In this document: in pieces, positions 14,640 through 22,580 of the stretch
Layout of the letters: every line of letters begins with the position of its first letter
Position numbering within the stretch: position 1 is the stretch's first letter
The notes under the pieces: model-generated
The model's input: only the letters and a program-made list of their open reading frames with translations
What the model was told of the DNA's origin: nothing
The model's database searches: none
Made by a program: the position numbers and the translations under genes
DNA from: an uncultured Porphyromonas sp.
GTDB taxonomy: Bacteria; Bacteroidota; Bacteroidia; Bacteroidales; Porphyromonadaceae
Assembly (NCBI GenBank): GCA_905372565.1
Contig: CAJPPK010000026.1
Coordinates: 1 to 23,842 of the forward strand
Reading direction: 5' to 3'
DNA length: 23,842 nt

Positions 14640-15647
14640 ATGTCTGAAGCCAATATATCTACTAGCCAACCTAAGCGCCCAGAGCCTATCTATTCACTCT
14701 ACGTGCTTAAGTGCCTGATGGCCTTCCTTGTCGTCGTTAGTCATGTACCTTTTAGAGTAGCAGGAGGCTATTTATTTACTCTCGCTCAGGGAAGTGTTGT
14801 GGCCTTTTTCCTAATCACTGGCTATTTCCTCTATACACCTAGCTCAGAGGGAAGCTATCGACGCGCTCTGAAATCACTGAAAAATGGCGTAATAATTTTT
14901 ATTGTAGTTTCCTTTTTCTATTGGTTGTGGCTTCTACCTAACAATGGTAACCTCATGAATTCATGGGAGGCTTTTTGGGCTTGGATATCCGTTGGAGGAG
15001 CTTTTTCTAAGCATCTTTGGTATCTGGCTGCGATGGTGGAGTCTCTATTGGTGATGGCTGTCATTTTTCGTTGGGGGCGTCTTTGGATGATCTGGGGCCT
15101 CACTCCGCTCTTTGTCTTTGGCTTACTTGGTAGTCAGTATGGTTTCCTGTTGACTCAGGAGAAGTTAGAGTATGTCTATAATGTGCATACTGCGATTAGC
15201 TATGGCTTGCCGTGTATGGCGGGTGGTTATCTTATCGCCAAGTATGAAGAGAGATTGCTACGTTGTCGCCATTGGTTGTATATCCTTATGGCAGGGATTG
15301 TCGTAGCATATGTGGAGTTCTTCTTATTCCAAGAGGCAGGCTATACCTATGCGTCGGGAGCCTATTTCGGGAGCTACCTGACAGCGACCCTCTTCGTGCT
15401 CGCGGGTCTTCAATACAAGAACTTTGGTAAGGGGAGCCTAGCAGCTAAGATCGGAGAGCGCTACTCGGGGAACATCTATTACTTCCACATTGCGGTAGCT
15501 ACGGTCATCACACGAGTGCTCTTCCCACTGGGATTGTCTGACTTCTACCACCTCTGGGGGGCGCTCTTGGTTTTCCTAGGGTCATGGGCTGTGGCGTGGG
15601 TGATCGTCCGTCTGCAAGATAGGATCGGCATCCGCATCCTCCGCTAA
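14640..15647 (+). CDS. Acyltransferase family 3 membrane protein (copy 2, tandem paralogue)
   Basis: The 335-residue product is a clear paralogue of the gene just upstream. They share RPEPIYSLYVLKCLMAFLVV near the start (catalytic-type His35 in both), LLPNNGNLMNSW, LPCMAGGYLIAK and RYSGNIYYFHI, and the same end RIGIRILR. Similarity is patchy at DNA level: nearly identical blocks occur around 14680-14735 and 15449-15490 with diverged sequence between. The first 600 bp are visibly richer in A/T (for example runs of T near 14890-14930) than the last 300 bp, which suggests recombination or gene conversion between copies. An 81-bp gap separates the two genes; MATE follows 22 bp after. Confidence 0.87.
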   Translation: MSEANISTSQPKRPEPIYSLYVLKCLMAFLVVVSHVPFRVAGGYLFTLAQGSVVAFFLITGYFLYTPSSEGSYRRALKSLKNGVIIFIVVSFFYWLWLLPNNGNLMNSWEAFWAWISVGGAFSKHLWYLAAMVESLLVMAVIFRWGRLWMIWGLTPLFVFGLLGSQYGFLLTQEKLEYVYNVHTAISYGLPCMAGGYLIAKYEERLLRCRHWLYILMAGIVVAYVEFFLFQEAGYTYASGAYFGSYLTATLFVLAGLQYKNFGKGSLAAKIGERYSGNIYYFHIAVATVITRVLFPLGLSDFYHLWGALLVFLGSWAVAWVIVRLQDRIGIRILR

Positions 15648-15669
15648 TCTATCTCTATCAGTATACAGC

Positions 15670-17028
15670 ATGACGGATAAGATCCAAGACCTCACATGTG
15701 GTGACCTCTCGGGGCATCTCTACCGGCTCGCTCTGCCTATCATGGGGACGAGTTTCGTACAGATTGCTTACAACTTCACCGACATGCTTTGGCTCGGACG
15801 TCTAAGTTCGCAGGCGCTAGCTGCTGTGGGTGCTGCCTCGGTCTTTGTGTGGATCGCCGTCTCCTTTGCGCTGATCAATAAGCTGGGCAGTGAGGTCACG
15901 ATCTCACAGGGTATCGGTGCAGGTCAGAGAGATGAAGCTAAGGCCTATGCCTCGCAGAACGTCTGCATGAGTTTGCTCCTCTCTCTTGCCGTCGTAGGTG
16001 TCTATGCGCTCTTTGCGGGGACGTTCATTGATCTCTATGCCCTCGCTCCTGCTGTAAGAGCCGAAGGCCTTCACTACCTCTATCTCTCGCTCCTCGGCTT
16101 CCCCGGGGTGTACTTAGCGGCCTCTTTCACGGGGATCTATAATGCAATAGGTGATAGTAGGACGCCCTTCCGTATCTCCGTGCTGGGACTAGGGATGAAC
16201 ATGCTCCTCGATCCCCTCTTTATCTTCACCTTCGGGCTAGGTGTCTCTGGGGCGGCATGGGCTACCGTCACGAGCCAGATCCTGGTGCTTCTGGTTTTCC
16301 TATGGCAGGTGAAGCGTGATCGACTCTTTGGGGGCTTCCCCTTCTTTGTTAGGCTGAAGTGGACGTATGTCCAGCGCATTCTCAAGATAGGCATCCCTCC
16401 TGCCTCCCTCCAAGTCCTATTTGCCTTCGTCAGCATCTATATGGGTCGTCAGGTATCCTCGCTCGGTGGGCATATCGGCGTCGCTACGATGACCACGGGG
16501 GCGCAGATCGAATCGCTGACTTGGAATACGGCTTCGGGCGTTACCGAAGCACTGACGACTATCGTCGGGCAGAACTTCGCCGCAGGCAAGCTCCGCCGTG
16601 TCTACTCCGCCTTTAAGCGTGGGCTAACCTTTACCCTTGGGATCGGTATCGTAGGGATGCTCCTCTTCGTCTTTATCGGCGAGGAAATCTTCTCCTTCAT
16701 CGTACCTGAGGAGGCCGCATATAGGGCGGGCGGGGTCTATCTACGTATCGTCGGGCTGTCGCAGGCCTTCATGATGCTGGAGATCACTGCCGAAGGGCTC
16801 TTCTATGGTCTAGGGCGCACGTACCTACCTGCTGTCGTCAGCATCGTGGGCACCTACCTACGTATCCCGATGGTGCTTCTTTTTGCGACGTGGGGCTGGG
16901 GTATCGAGTCTGTTTGGTGGGCGATCTCCATCTCTTCGATGCTCAAAGGGCTAGCGATGCTCTACTTCTTCCTGCGCTGGCGTAGGCAGACGAAGGCGGA
17001 GCGAACGGCCGAAGCGCTCCCCTCATAA
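15670..17028 (+). CDS. MATE-family efflux transporter
   Basis: This 452-residue protein has the two-fold, roughly twelve-helix layout of MATE cation/drug antiporters (NorM/DinF type). Typical first-helix wording is LALPIMGTSFVQIAYNFTDMLWLGRLSSQALAAVGAAS, and the second half has the matching VATMTTGAQIESLTWNTASGVTEALTTIVGQNFAAGK. NMLLDPLFIFTFGLGVSGAAWATVTSQ marks the end of the first half. Such proteins export drugs or metabolites using Na+ or H+ gradients; some relatives in the wider superfamily flip lipid-linked glycans. Given the envelope genes upstream, an envelope precursor is conceivable, but MATE wording favours small-molecule export. The next gene is 26 bp away. Confidence 0.92.
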   Translation: MTDKIQDLTCGDLSGHLYRLALPIMGTSFVQIAYNFTDMLWLGRLSSQALAAVGAASVFVWIAVSFALINKLGSEVTISQGIGAGQRDEAKAYASQNVCMSLLLSLAVVGVYALFAGTFIDLYALAPAVRAEGLHYLYLSLLGFPGVYLAASFTGIYNAIGDSRTPFRISVLGLGMNMLLDPLFIFTFGLGVSGAAWATVTSQILVLLVFLWQVKRDRLFGGFPFFVRLKWTYVQRILKIGIPPASLQVLFAFVSIYMGRQVSSLGGHIGVATMTTGAQIESLTWNTASGVTEALTTIVGQNFAAGKLRRVYSAFKRGLTFTLGIGIVGMLLFVFIGEEIFSFIVPEEAAYRAGGVYLRIVGLSQAFMMLEITAEGLFYGLGRTYLPAVVSIVGTYLRIPMVLLFATWGWGIESVWWAISISSMLKGLAMLYFFLRWRRQTKAERTAEALPS

Positions 17029-17054
17029 TCCTTTTTCTATCCTTACTCTCATCT

Positions 17055-17969
17055 ATGCTTCTTCTTACGAACATCTTGCCTGCAGACACTGTACAGGCTT
17101 CGGGCGTGCGTGATGCGCTCTCTACGGCTACTCAGCCACTTGATCTCGACTATCAGCATTGGTTCGGTCGGGCACAGCTTGAGGAGTGGCTCAACGGAGG
17201 GATCAACTTCGGGGTGCGTGTCCTGCTCGTTCTCCTCCTTTTCTGGTTGGGAAGGATCGTCATTCGTTGGGTGAGGAAGCTCTTTGATAAGTTCCTTCGT
17301 CGGCGAAACTTCGATGGTGTGGCGGTGACTCTCCTAGATTCACTCTTCTCAGCCTTGCTCTATGTGGCCTTAGGGATCACGCTAGCGAGCATCTTAGGCG
17401 TGAAGTCGGTGTCATTTGCCGCAGTCTTAGCCTCCATGGGGCTTGCCGTAGGGATGGCGCTCAGTGGCCAACTCCAGAACTTGGCTGGGGGTGTCATCAT
17501 CATGGTCACGAAGCCCTTCGGGATTGGGGACTTCATTTCGGCGCAAGGTATCGACGGTACGGTACGTGCCGTCAGGCTCTTCCATACCGAAGTCCTAACT
17601 CCGGATAACAAGGCCGTCTTCATCCCCAACGGTACCCTAAGCAGTAACCTCGTGACCAACTTCTCTCACGAAGATTTTCGTCGTGTCGAGTGGATCATAG
17701 GCATCGAGTATGATGAAGACTTTGATCGGGTGCGGGCGGCGCTAAGTGAACTCATCGCGCAGGACAAGCGTATCCTTTCGACTCCCGAGCCTTGTATCGT
17801 CCTGCATCGTCTTAATAGCTCCTCGGTGGATGTCCTCATACGTGTGTGGGTGGAGTCTGGGGTGCTGTGGGATGTCTTCTGGGACTTCAACGAGCGTGTC
17901 TATGCAGACTTCAACCGCCGAGGCATTTCTTTCCCCTTCCCACAGATGACCGTCCATCAGGGCAAGTAA
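17055..17969 (+). CDS. MscS-type small-conductance mechanosensitive channel
   Basis: This 304-residue channel opens under membrane tension to release solutes during osmotic downshock. After about 50 periplasm-facing residues come two membrane helices (about 53-72 and 94-115) and the pore helix TM3 (about 121-152), with the family's Gly/Ala-rich pattern VLASMGLAVGMALSGQLQNLAGGV. PFGIGDFI and the beta-domain motif VFIPNGTLSSNLVTNFSH follow, then the alpha/beta C-terminal domain. Length is close to E. coli MscS. It ends the plus-strand cluster that began with the LtaS-like gene; array C begins 18 bp after its stop. Confidence 0.93.
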   Translation: MLLLTNILPADTVQASGVRDALSTATQPLDLDYQHWFGRAQLEEWLNGGINFGVRVLLVLLLFWLGRIVIRWVRKLFDKFLRRRNFDGVAVTLLDSLFSALLYVALGITLASILGVKSVSFAAVLASMGLAVGMALSGQLQNLAGGVIIMVTKPFGIGDFISAQGIDGTVRAVRLFHTEVLTPDNKAVFIPNGTLSSNLVTNFSHEDFRRVEWIIGIEYDEDFDRVRAALSELIAQDKRILSTPEPCIVLHRLNSSSVDVLIRVWVESGVLWDVFWDFNERVYADFNRRGISFPFPQMTVHQGK

Positions 17970-17986
17970 GCCCGATTCAGGCGGAA

Positions 17987-18085
17987 AGGTATAGGCCTTC
18001 CCTTGGGGAAGGTCTAGCTTTATTACCCGAGAGGTCTAGCTCTTCCCCTGCGAAGGTGTACCTCTCCCGATCGACTCCTCTAGCT
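17987..18085. repeat. Array C: palindromic AGGTCTAGCT-type units at 22-bp period
   Basis: Units AGGTATAGGC (17987), AGGTCTAGCT (18010), AGGTCTAGCT (18032) and AGGTGTACCT (18054) are spaced 23, 22 and 22 bp. A degenerate fifth unit TCCTCTAGCT falls exactly in register at 18076 (7 of 10 bases match unit 2). Units 1 and 2 also form an 11-bp hairpin, TAGGCCTTCCC (17992-18002) with GGGAAGGTCTA (18006-18016), around TTG. No T-run follows that hairpin beyond CTTTATT. The core resembles array B. Confidence 0.8.
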
Positions 18086-18131
18086 CTCGGCTGCTGTGCT
18101 TATGCGGTAGCTCCCTCTTTTATCTCACTTA

Positions 18132-20159
18132 ATGATGTCTTTCAAGCTCACTTCTCGCTTCCGACCTACGGGTGATCAGCCTCAGGCAATAGACGAATTG
18201 GTCTCGGGCTTCCGTGCTGGACAGCCCTTTCAGACGCTCCTCGGGGTCACGGGGTCGGGGAAGACCTTCACGGCGGCTAACGTCATCGCCCGCCTAGGTA
18301 AGCCGACCTTGGTGCTGAGCCATAATAAGACGCTGGCAGCCCAGCTCTATGCGGAGTTTAAGGCGTTCTTTCCGGACAATGCTGTAGAGTATTTCGTCTC
18401 CTACTACGACTATTACCAGCCCGAAGCCTATATCGCAGCCTCCGATACCTACATCGAAAAGGACATGGCGATCAATGCTGAGATCGAGAAGCTCCGCCTT
18501 CGTGCCACGGCTTCCCTACTCTCGGGGCGTGAAGACGTCATCGTCATCTCCTCCGTCTCATGCCTTTACGGGATGGCAGACCCGAAGGCGTTCGAGGAAA
18601 AGATCATCCGTCTGGAGGAAGGCCAACGCTATACGCAGGAGCAACTCAAGCGTGAGCTCGTGCTGAATCACTACGTCAATGACCGAATTACGTTCGCTCC
18701 TGGCTATTTCCGTGTCAAGGGCGATACGTTAGATATATTCCCTGCCGTCGAAGGCTTCGAGGGCGTGGCCTATCGGGTGACCTTTTGGGACGACGAGATC
18801 GAGCGAATTGCCTCCTTCGATCCAACTTCAGGACGAGAATATGGGCCGATGACCCGACTGGTCGTACACCCTGCGAACCTCTTCGTCACGACCCAAGAGC
18901 AGGTCAATCACGCCGTCGGGGAGATCGATGTCGACCTCGGCACCAGAGTCGCCGAGCTAGAGGCCGAGGATAAGCCCTACGAAGCGAAGCGTCTCTATGA
19001 ACGTACGACCTATGACCTAGAGATGATCCGTGAGCTAGGCTATTGCTCCGGCATCGAGAACTACTCCCGCTACTTCGATGGACGTCGGCCTGGTGAGCGA
19101 CCTTTCTGCCTCTTAGACTACTTCCCGAAGGACTTCTTGCTGATCATCGACGAGAGTCACGTCACTGTACCGCAGATCCATGCGATGTATGGGGGCGACC
19201 GTTCGCGCAAGTTGAGCCTTGTGGAGCATGGCTTCCGTCTACCTGCGGCCTTGGATAACCGTCCCTTGACCTTCGAGGAGTTTGATAGCTTGACCGACCG
19301 GATCCTATATATCAGTGCGACACCTGCGGAGTATGAGCTGACCAAGAGCGAGGGAGTCGTGGTAGAGCAGCTCATTCGCCCCACGGGACTCCTAGATCCG
19401 CCGATCGAAGTGCGTCCTACACTCCACCAAGTGGATGACCTAGAGCACGAGATCCAGCTAGCGATCGAGCGCAAGGAGCGTGTGCTCGTGACGACGCTCA
19501 CCAAGCGCATGGCCGAGGAGCTCTCGGAGTATCTCCTCAAACATGGGGTGTCCTGTAGCTATATCCATAGCGATGTGGATACGCTGACACGTGTCCAGAT
19601 CATGGAGGATCTGCGTAAAGGCGTGTATGACGTACTTATCGGGGTGAATCTCCTGCGTGAGGGACTGGACTTGCCTGAGGTCGCCCTCGTGGCGGTACTC
19701 GATGCTGACAAGGAGGGCTTCCTGCGCTCCCACCGATCGCTGACGCAGACCGCCGGACGAGCAGCTCGTAATGTGAACGGACGTGTGATCTTCTATGCCG
19801 ATAAGGTGACGGAAAGCATGCGACTGACCATCGATGAGACCGCCCGACGTCGAGCTAAGCAGATCGCTTATAATGAGGCACACGGCTTGACGCCCCAGCA
19901 GATCGTCAAGAATAGCTCGTCTGTCTTCCCTGATAAGAAGGGATCGGATGAGCCACAGGCTTATATTGAGTCCGCTCCGGATGCGCCTATCGAAGATCCG
20001 ATCGAGCAGTTCCTCTCCCCAAGCCAGCTCCGTGAGCTCGCCGAGAGTAAGCGTAGTGAGATGATGGCTGCGGCTAAGGAGCTAGACTTCCTAGAGGCTG
20101 CCCGTCTGCGCAACGAGCTTCAGCGCCTCGAGGAGAAGATCCGTCTACTCGAGAGCTAG
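18132..20159 (+). CDS. uvrB: Excinuclease ABC subunit B (UvrB)
   Basis: UvrB receives damaged DNA from UvrA, verifies the lesion and recruits UvrC for nucleotide excision repair. The 675-residue length is standard. Visible elements are Walker A GVTGSGKT (38-45) and the damage-probing beta-hairpin region YYDYYQPEAYIAASDTYIEK (91-110). The DESH helicase motif II is at 340-343, followed by ISATPAEYE and the motif V/VI region LREGLDLPEVALVAVLDADKEG to TQTAGRAARN. The C-terminal UVR coiled-coil is at about 630-672 (LRELAESKRSEMMAAAKELDF). Two in-frame ATGs (18132, 18135) begin the gene. No clear promoter box is seen in the 162-bp gap after mscS, most of which is array C. Confidence 0.97.
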   Translation: MMSFKLTSRFRPTGDQPQAIDELVSGFRAGQPFQTLLGVTGSGKTFTAANVIARLGKPTLVLSHNKTLAAQLYAEFKAFFPDNAVEYFVSYYDYYQPEAYIAASDTYIEKDMAINAEIEKLRLRATASLLSGREDVIVISSVSCLYGMADPKAFEEKIIRLEEGQRYTQEQLKRELVLNHYVNDRITFAPGYFRVKGDTLDIFPAVEGFEGVAYRVTFWDDEIERIASFDPTSGREYGPMTRLVVHPANLFVTTQEQVNHAVGEIDVDLGTRVAELEAEDKPYEAKRLYERTTYDLEMIRELGYCSGIENYSRYFDGRRPGERPFCLLDYFPKDFLLIIDESHVTVPQIHAMYGGDRSRKLSLVEHGFRLPAALDNRPLTFEEFDSLTDRILYISATPAEYELTKSEGVVVEQLIRPTGLLDPPIEVRPTLHQVDDLEHEIQLAIERKERVLVTTLTKRMAEELSEYLLKHGVSCSYIHSDVDTLTRVQIMEDLRKGVYDVLIGVNLLREGLDLPEVALVAVLDADKEGFLRSHRSLTQTAGRAARNVNGRVIFYADKVTESMRLTIDETARRRAKQIAYNEAHGLTPQQIVKNSSSVFPDKKGSDEPQAYIESAPDAPIEDPIEQFLSPSQLRELAESKRSEMMAAAKELDFLEAARLRNELQRLEEKIRLLES

Positions 20160-20196
20160 ACCTTCGTCTTGCTTTCTCTCTCCCTAACGGTGCCCG

Positions 20197-20249
20197 ACAA
20201 AAGCACTCCGCCCCAGCTACCTCTCATGGGTAGCTGGGGCGGAGTGCTT
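20197..20249 (-). terminator. Strong terminator between convergent uvrB and trxB
   Basis: Perfect 21-bp arms (20201-20221 and 20229-20249) surround a 7-nt loop. On the minus strand the stem is followed by a short T-run (A-run on plus at 20199-20202), so it best fits the 3' end of trxB, whose stop lies 15 bp away. The stem should also block read-through from uvrB. Confidence 0.88.
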
Positions 20250-20264
20250 GGTATGGACTATAGA

Positions 20265-21209
20265 TTAGAGCCCTTGTTCGCTGAGATAGCGCTCTGCCTC
20301 CATGGCAGCCTTGGCACCAGAGCCTGCAGCGGTGATAGCTTGGCGGTAAAGAGGTTCTGCGACGTCACCGGCAGCATAGATGCCCGGGAGGTTAGTGCGA
20401 GGTGTTGCCCCCTCGGTCAGTAGGTAGCCGGCTTCGTCACGGTCAAGGTAATCAGCGAAAAGCTCGGAGTTTGGGTGATGACCGATCCCGAGGAAGAAGC
20501 CGTCGATAGGTAGGTCTACCTTCTCTTCGTCAGGCTGTCCAAGGCGTTTGACTAGATGTGCTCCTTCGACACCGTCTTCTCCGTAGAGGCCAAGGGTGTT
20601 GTGCTCGTAGAGAATGGTGATCTTGGGGTTGGACTCGACACGACGACGCATGATGTCAGATGCACGTAGATAGTCCTTACGCACGATCATATAGACATGG
20701 TCAGCTATACCTGCGAGGTAGATAGCCTCTTCGGCTGCGGTATCTCCGCCTCCTACTACGGCGACCTTCTTCTTACGGTAGAAGAAGCCATCGCACGTGG
20801 CGCAGGTCGAGACGCCCATCCCTGCGTACTTCTCCTCATCGGGCAATCCGAGGTACTTAGCTGAGCCTCCTGTGGAAATGATGACTGTATCGGCCGTGAT
20901 CTCCTTCCCGTCGCTGAACGTAACTAGGTATGGGCGCTGGGAGAAGTCTACCTTTGTGGCGACTCCGGAGCGGATTTCTGCACCGAAGCGCTCTGCTTGC
21001 TTGCGTAGATCCTGCATTAGGACGGGGCCTTTCACGCCTTCGGGGTAGCCAGGGAAGTTCTCTACCTCCGTAGTCTGGGTCAATTGTCCGCCTGGCTGTA
21101 GTCCTTCGTACAAGAGGGGGGCGAGGTTTGCGCGTGAAGCGTATATAGCAGCGGTGTAGCCAGCTGGGCCAGAGCCGATGATGAGGTTGCGACGATGTTC
21201 TCTGTTCAT
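20265..21209 (-). CDS. trxB: Thioredoxin-disulfide reductase
   Basis: This flavoenzyme uses NADPH to reduce thioredoxin. The 314 residues carry the FAD dinucleotide fold GSGPAG (12-17), the redox-active pair CATC (136-139), the NADPH fold GGGDTA (153-158) and the C-terminal FAD motif GIYAAGDV (276-283). All catalytic parts are present and the length is normal. The gene begins 37 bp after the ECF sigma factor stop on the same strand. It may therefore be read from the sigma promoter. A weaker TAACTTTT string at 21226-21233 (minus) could also serve as its own -7 box. Confidence 0.96.
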   Translation of the reverse strand: MNREHRRNLIIGSGPAGYTAAIYASRANLAPLLYEGLQPGGQLTQTTEVENFPGYPEGVKGPVLMQDLRKQAERFGAEIRSGVATKVDFSQRPYLVTFSDGKEITADTVIISTGGSAKYLGLPDEEKYAGMGVSTCATCDGFFYRKKKVAVVGGGDTAAEEAIYLAGIADHVYMIVRKDYLRASDIMRRRVESNPKITILYEHNTLGLYGEDGVEGAHLVKRLGQPDEEKVDLPIDGFFLGIGHHPNSELFADYLDRDEAGYLLTEGATPRTNLPGIYAAGDVAEPLYRQAITAAGSGAKAAMEAERYLSEQGL

Positions 21210-21246
21210 AGTTTATTCTCTTGTGAAAAGTTAATGTATCGCTTAC

Positions 21247-21750
21247 TTAGCGCATGTCTTTGAGCTTCTTCTGGAGCTCTTGGCGAGCGAAGAAGATACG
21301 GCTCTTGACCGTGCCGAGGGGTATCCCGAGGGTCTCAGCTATCTCATTGTACTTATAGCCGGTGACGTACATGGAGAAAGGCTCCTTGAGTGAAGGCTGA
21401 AGAGCTGCGATGGCACCGGTGATCTCCTTGATGTCCATGGAGCCTTCGGGCGTGTTCTCTCCTCCCTCGCTTAGGAGTGGGACGTTGTAAGCATCGACGT
21501 TGGGGTCGATGACGCTCTGCGTACGGACGAGCTTATGATAGTTATTGATGAAGATATTGCGCATGATCTTCAGCACCCAGCCCTTGAAATTGACGTTGTC
21601 GACGAACTTATCCGTGTTATTGAGCACACGTAGCGTCGTGTCCTGCATAAGGTCCTCGGCGTCAGCTTCGTCCCCCGTGAGAGTACGGGCGAAGTTCTTC
21701 ATATAGTCCTGCATACCTATCAGGTCCTTTCTTATCTGGAGAGCATCCAT
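21247..21750 (-). CDS. ECF-type RNA polymerase sigma factor
   Basis: The 167-residue protein is a two-domain group IV sigma factor. Region 2 spans about 15-75 with DEADAEDLMQDTTLRVL and the core-binding/-10 part FKGWVLKIMRNIFINNY. Region 4 spans about 112-162 with the helix-turn-helix YNEIAETLGIPLGTVKSRIFFARQEL. ECF factors usually sit beside an anti-sigma gene. None is here; the downstream partner is trxB, 37 bp away. A redox or oxidative-stress link is therefore tempting but is inference from position only. A good TAnnTTTG box lies 88 bp before the start. Confidence 0.93.
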   Translation of the reverse strand: MDALQIRKDLIGMQDYMKNFARTLTGDEADAEDLMQDTTLRVLNNTDKFVDNVNFKGWVLKIMRNIFINNYHKLVRTQSVIDPNVDAYNVPLLSEGGENTPEGSMDIKEITGAIAALQPSLKEPFSMYVTGYKYNEIAETLGIPLGTVKSRIFFARQELQKKLKDMR

Positions 21751-21837
21751 AGCTGTTAGCTTATCTGGTGAATCTTACTGGGGGAGTCTCAAAGGGAGAG
21801 GGGCCTTGTCCAAGGCGCCAGCCTTCAATTCTTTTTA

Positions 21838-21845
21838 CAAAGATA
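21838..21845 (-). promoter_or_regulatory. -7 element (TATCTTTG) for the sigma factor and trxB
   Basis: On the minus strand the sequence reads TATCTTTG, a full match to TAnnTTTG, 88 bp upstream of the sigma factor ATG. No TTTG is seen 19-21 bp further upstream. The leader of about 80 nt contains a short GCCTT/AAGGC hairpin with a four-base loop. Confidence 0.6.
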
Positions 21846-21911
21846 CGACTATTTCGTCCGTAATCCCCTCGGCTAGTATATCAAATCATAGACTCACTCA
21901 ATAGGATGAGA

Positions 21912-22580
21912 CTACCATCGAATAGGCTCCTTACCCCATCGCTGGAGGAAGGCATTAGCTTGGGAAAAATGGCGACACTCGAAGAAGCCTCGATAGGCCG
22001 ATAGAGGGGAGGGATGAGGTGCCTCTAGGACGAGGTGACGACTGCGGTCGATCATCGCTCCCTTACGTCTAGCTGGAGTCCCCCAGAGGAGGAAGACGAC
22101 ATGATCGCAGTGCTTATTGACGACTTCGATTACAGCATCGGTGAAGGTCTCCCAGCCCCAGCCTTGGTGAGAGCCTGCCTTGCCAGCCTCGACTGTTAGG
22201 GTGGTGTTGAGTAGCAGGACGCCTTGCTCCGCCCAGGGGAGTAGGTGCCCGTCGGGAAGGATCGAGGGTACGCCTAGGTCGGAGGCGATCTCCTGCTTGA
22301 TGTTCTCAAGACTGGGAGGGATGGGGACGCCGTGTGGTACGGAGAAGGCGAGCCCTTCGGCTTGGCCAGCTCCATGATAGGGATCCTGACCAAGGATCAC
22401 CACCCGCACTCGGTCAAGTGGACAGGCGTCGAAAGCCTGGAAGATCTTGCCTCCAGGAGGGTAGATAGGTGCTGCGCCGTGGTAGGCTAGGCGTACCCGC
22501 TCCGTAAGTTTCTCGAAGTAGAACTTGTCAAACTCGGACGCTAGAGCACTGTGCCAGCTGGCTTCGATACGTACGTTCAT
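21912..22580 (-). CDS. ung: Uracil-DNA glycosylase
   Basis: Ung removes uracil from DNA as the first step of base excision repair. The 222-residue protein has the family-1 motifs: GQDPYHG (64-70) with catalytic Asp66 and adjacent Tyr, NTTLTV (125-130) for uracil recognition, and HPSPLSAYRGFF (189-200) with His189 and the minor-groove loop. Length and motif spacing are normal. Its start overlaps the stop of the SerB-like phosphatase gene by 4 bp, so the two are translationally coupled. No terminator of its own is obvious before the sigma factor region. Confidence 0.97.
   Translation of the reverse strand: MNVRIEASWHSALASEFDKFYFEKLTERVRLAYHGAAPIYPPGGKIFQAFDACPLDRVRVVILGQDPYHGAGQAEGLAFSVPHGVPIPPSLENIKQEIASDLGVPSILPDGHLLPWAEQGVLLLNTTLTVEAGKAGSHQGWGWETFTDAVIEVVNKHCDHVVFLLWGTPARRKGAMIDRSRHLVLEAPHPSPLSAYRGFFECRHFSQANAFLQRWGKEPIRW

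Noticed and set aside
287..18085. CRISPR array as an explanation for the phased repeats
   Set aside because: Units are about 10 bp with 12-bp spacers, only three to five per locus, with no cas genes; the geometry does not fit CRISPR.
20500..20530. AGGTAGACCT-like word inside trxB resembling array B units
   Set aside because: A single copy inside a conserved coding region (KVDLP), not phased with any other copy; chance.
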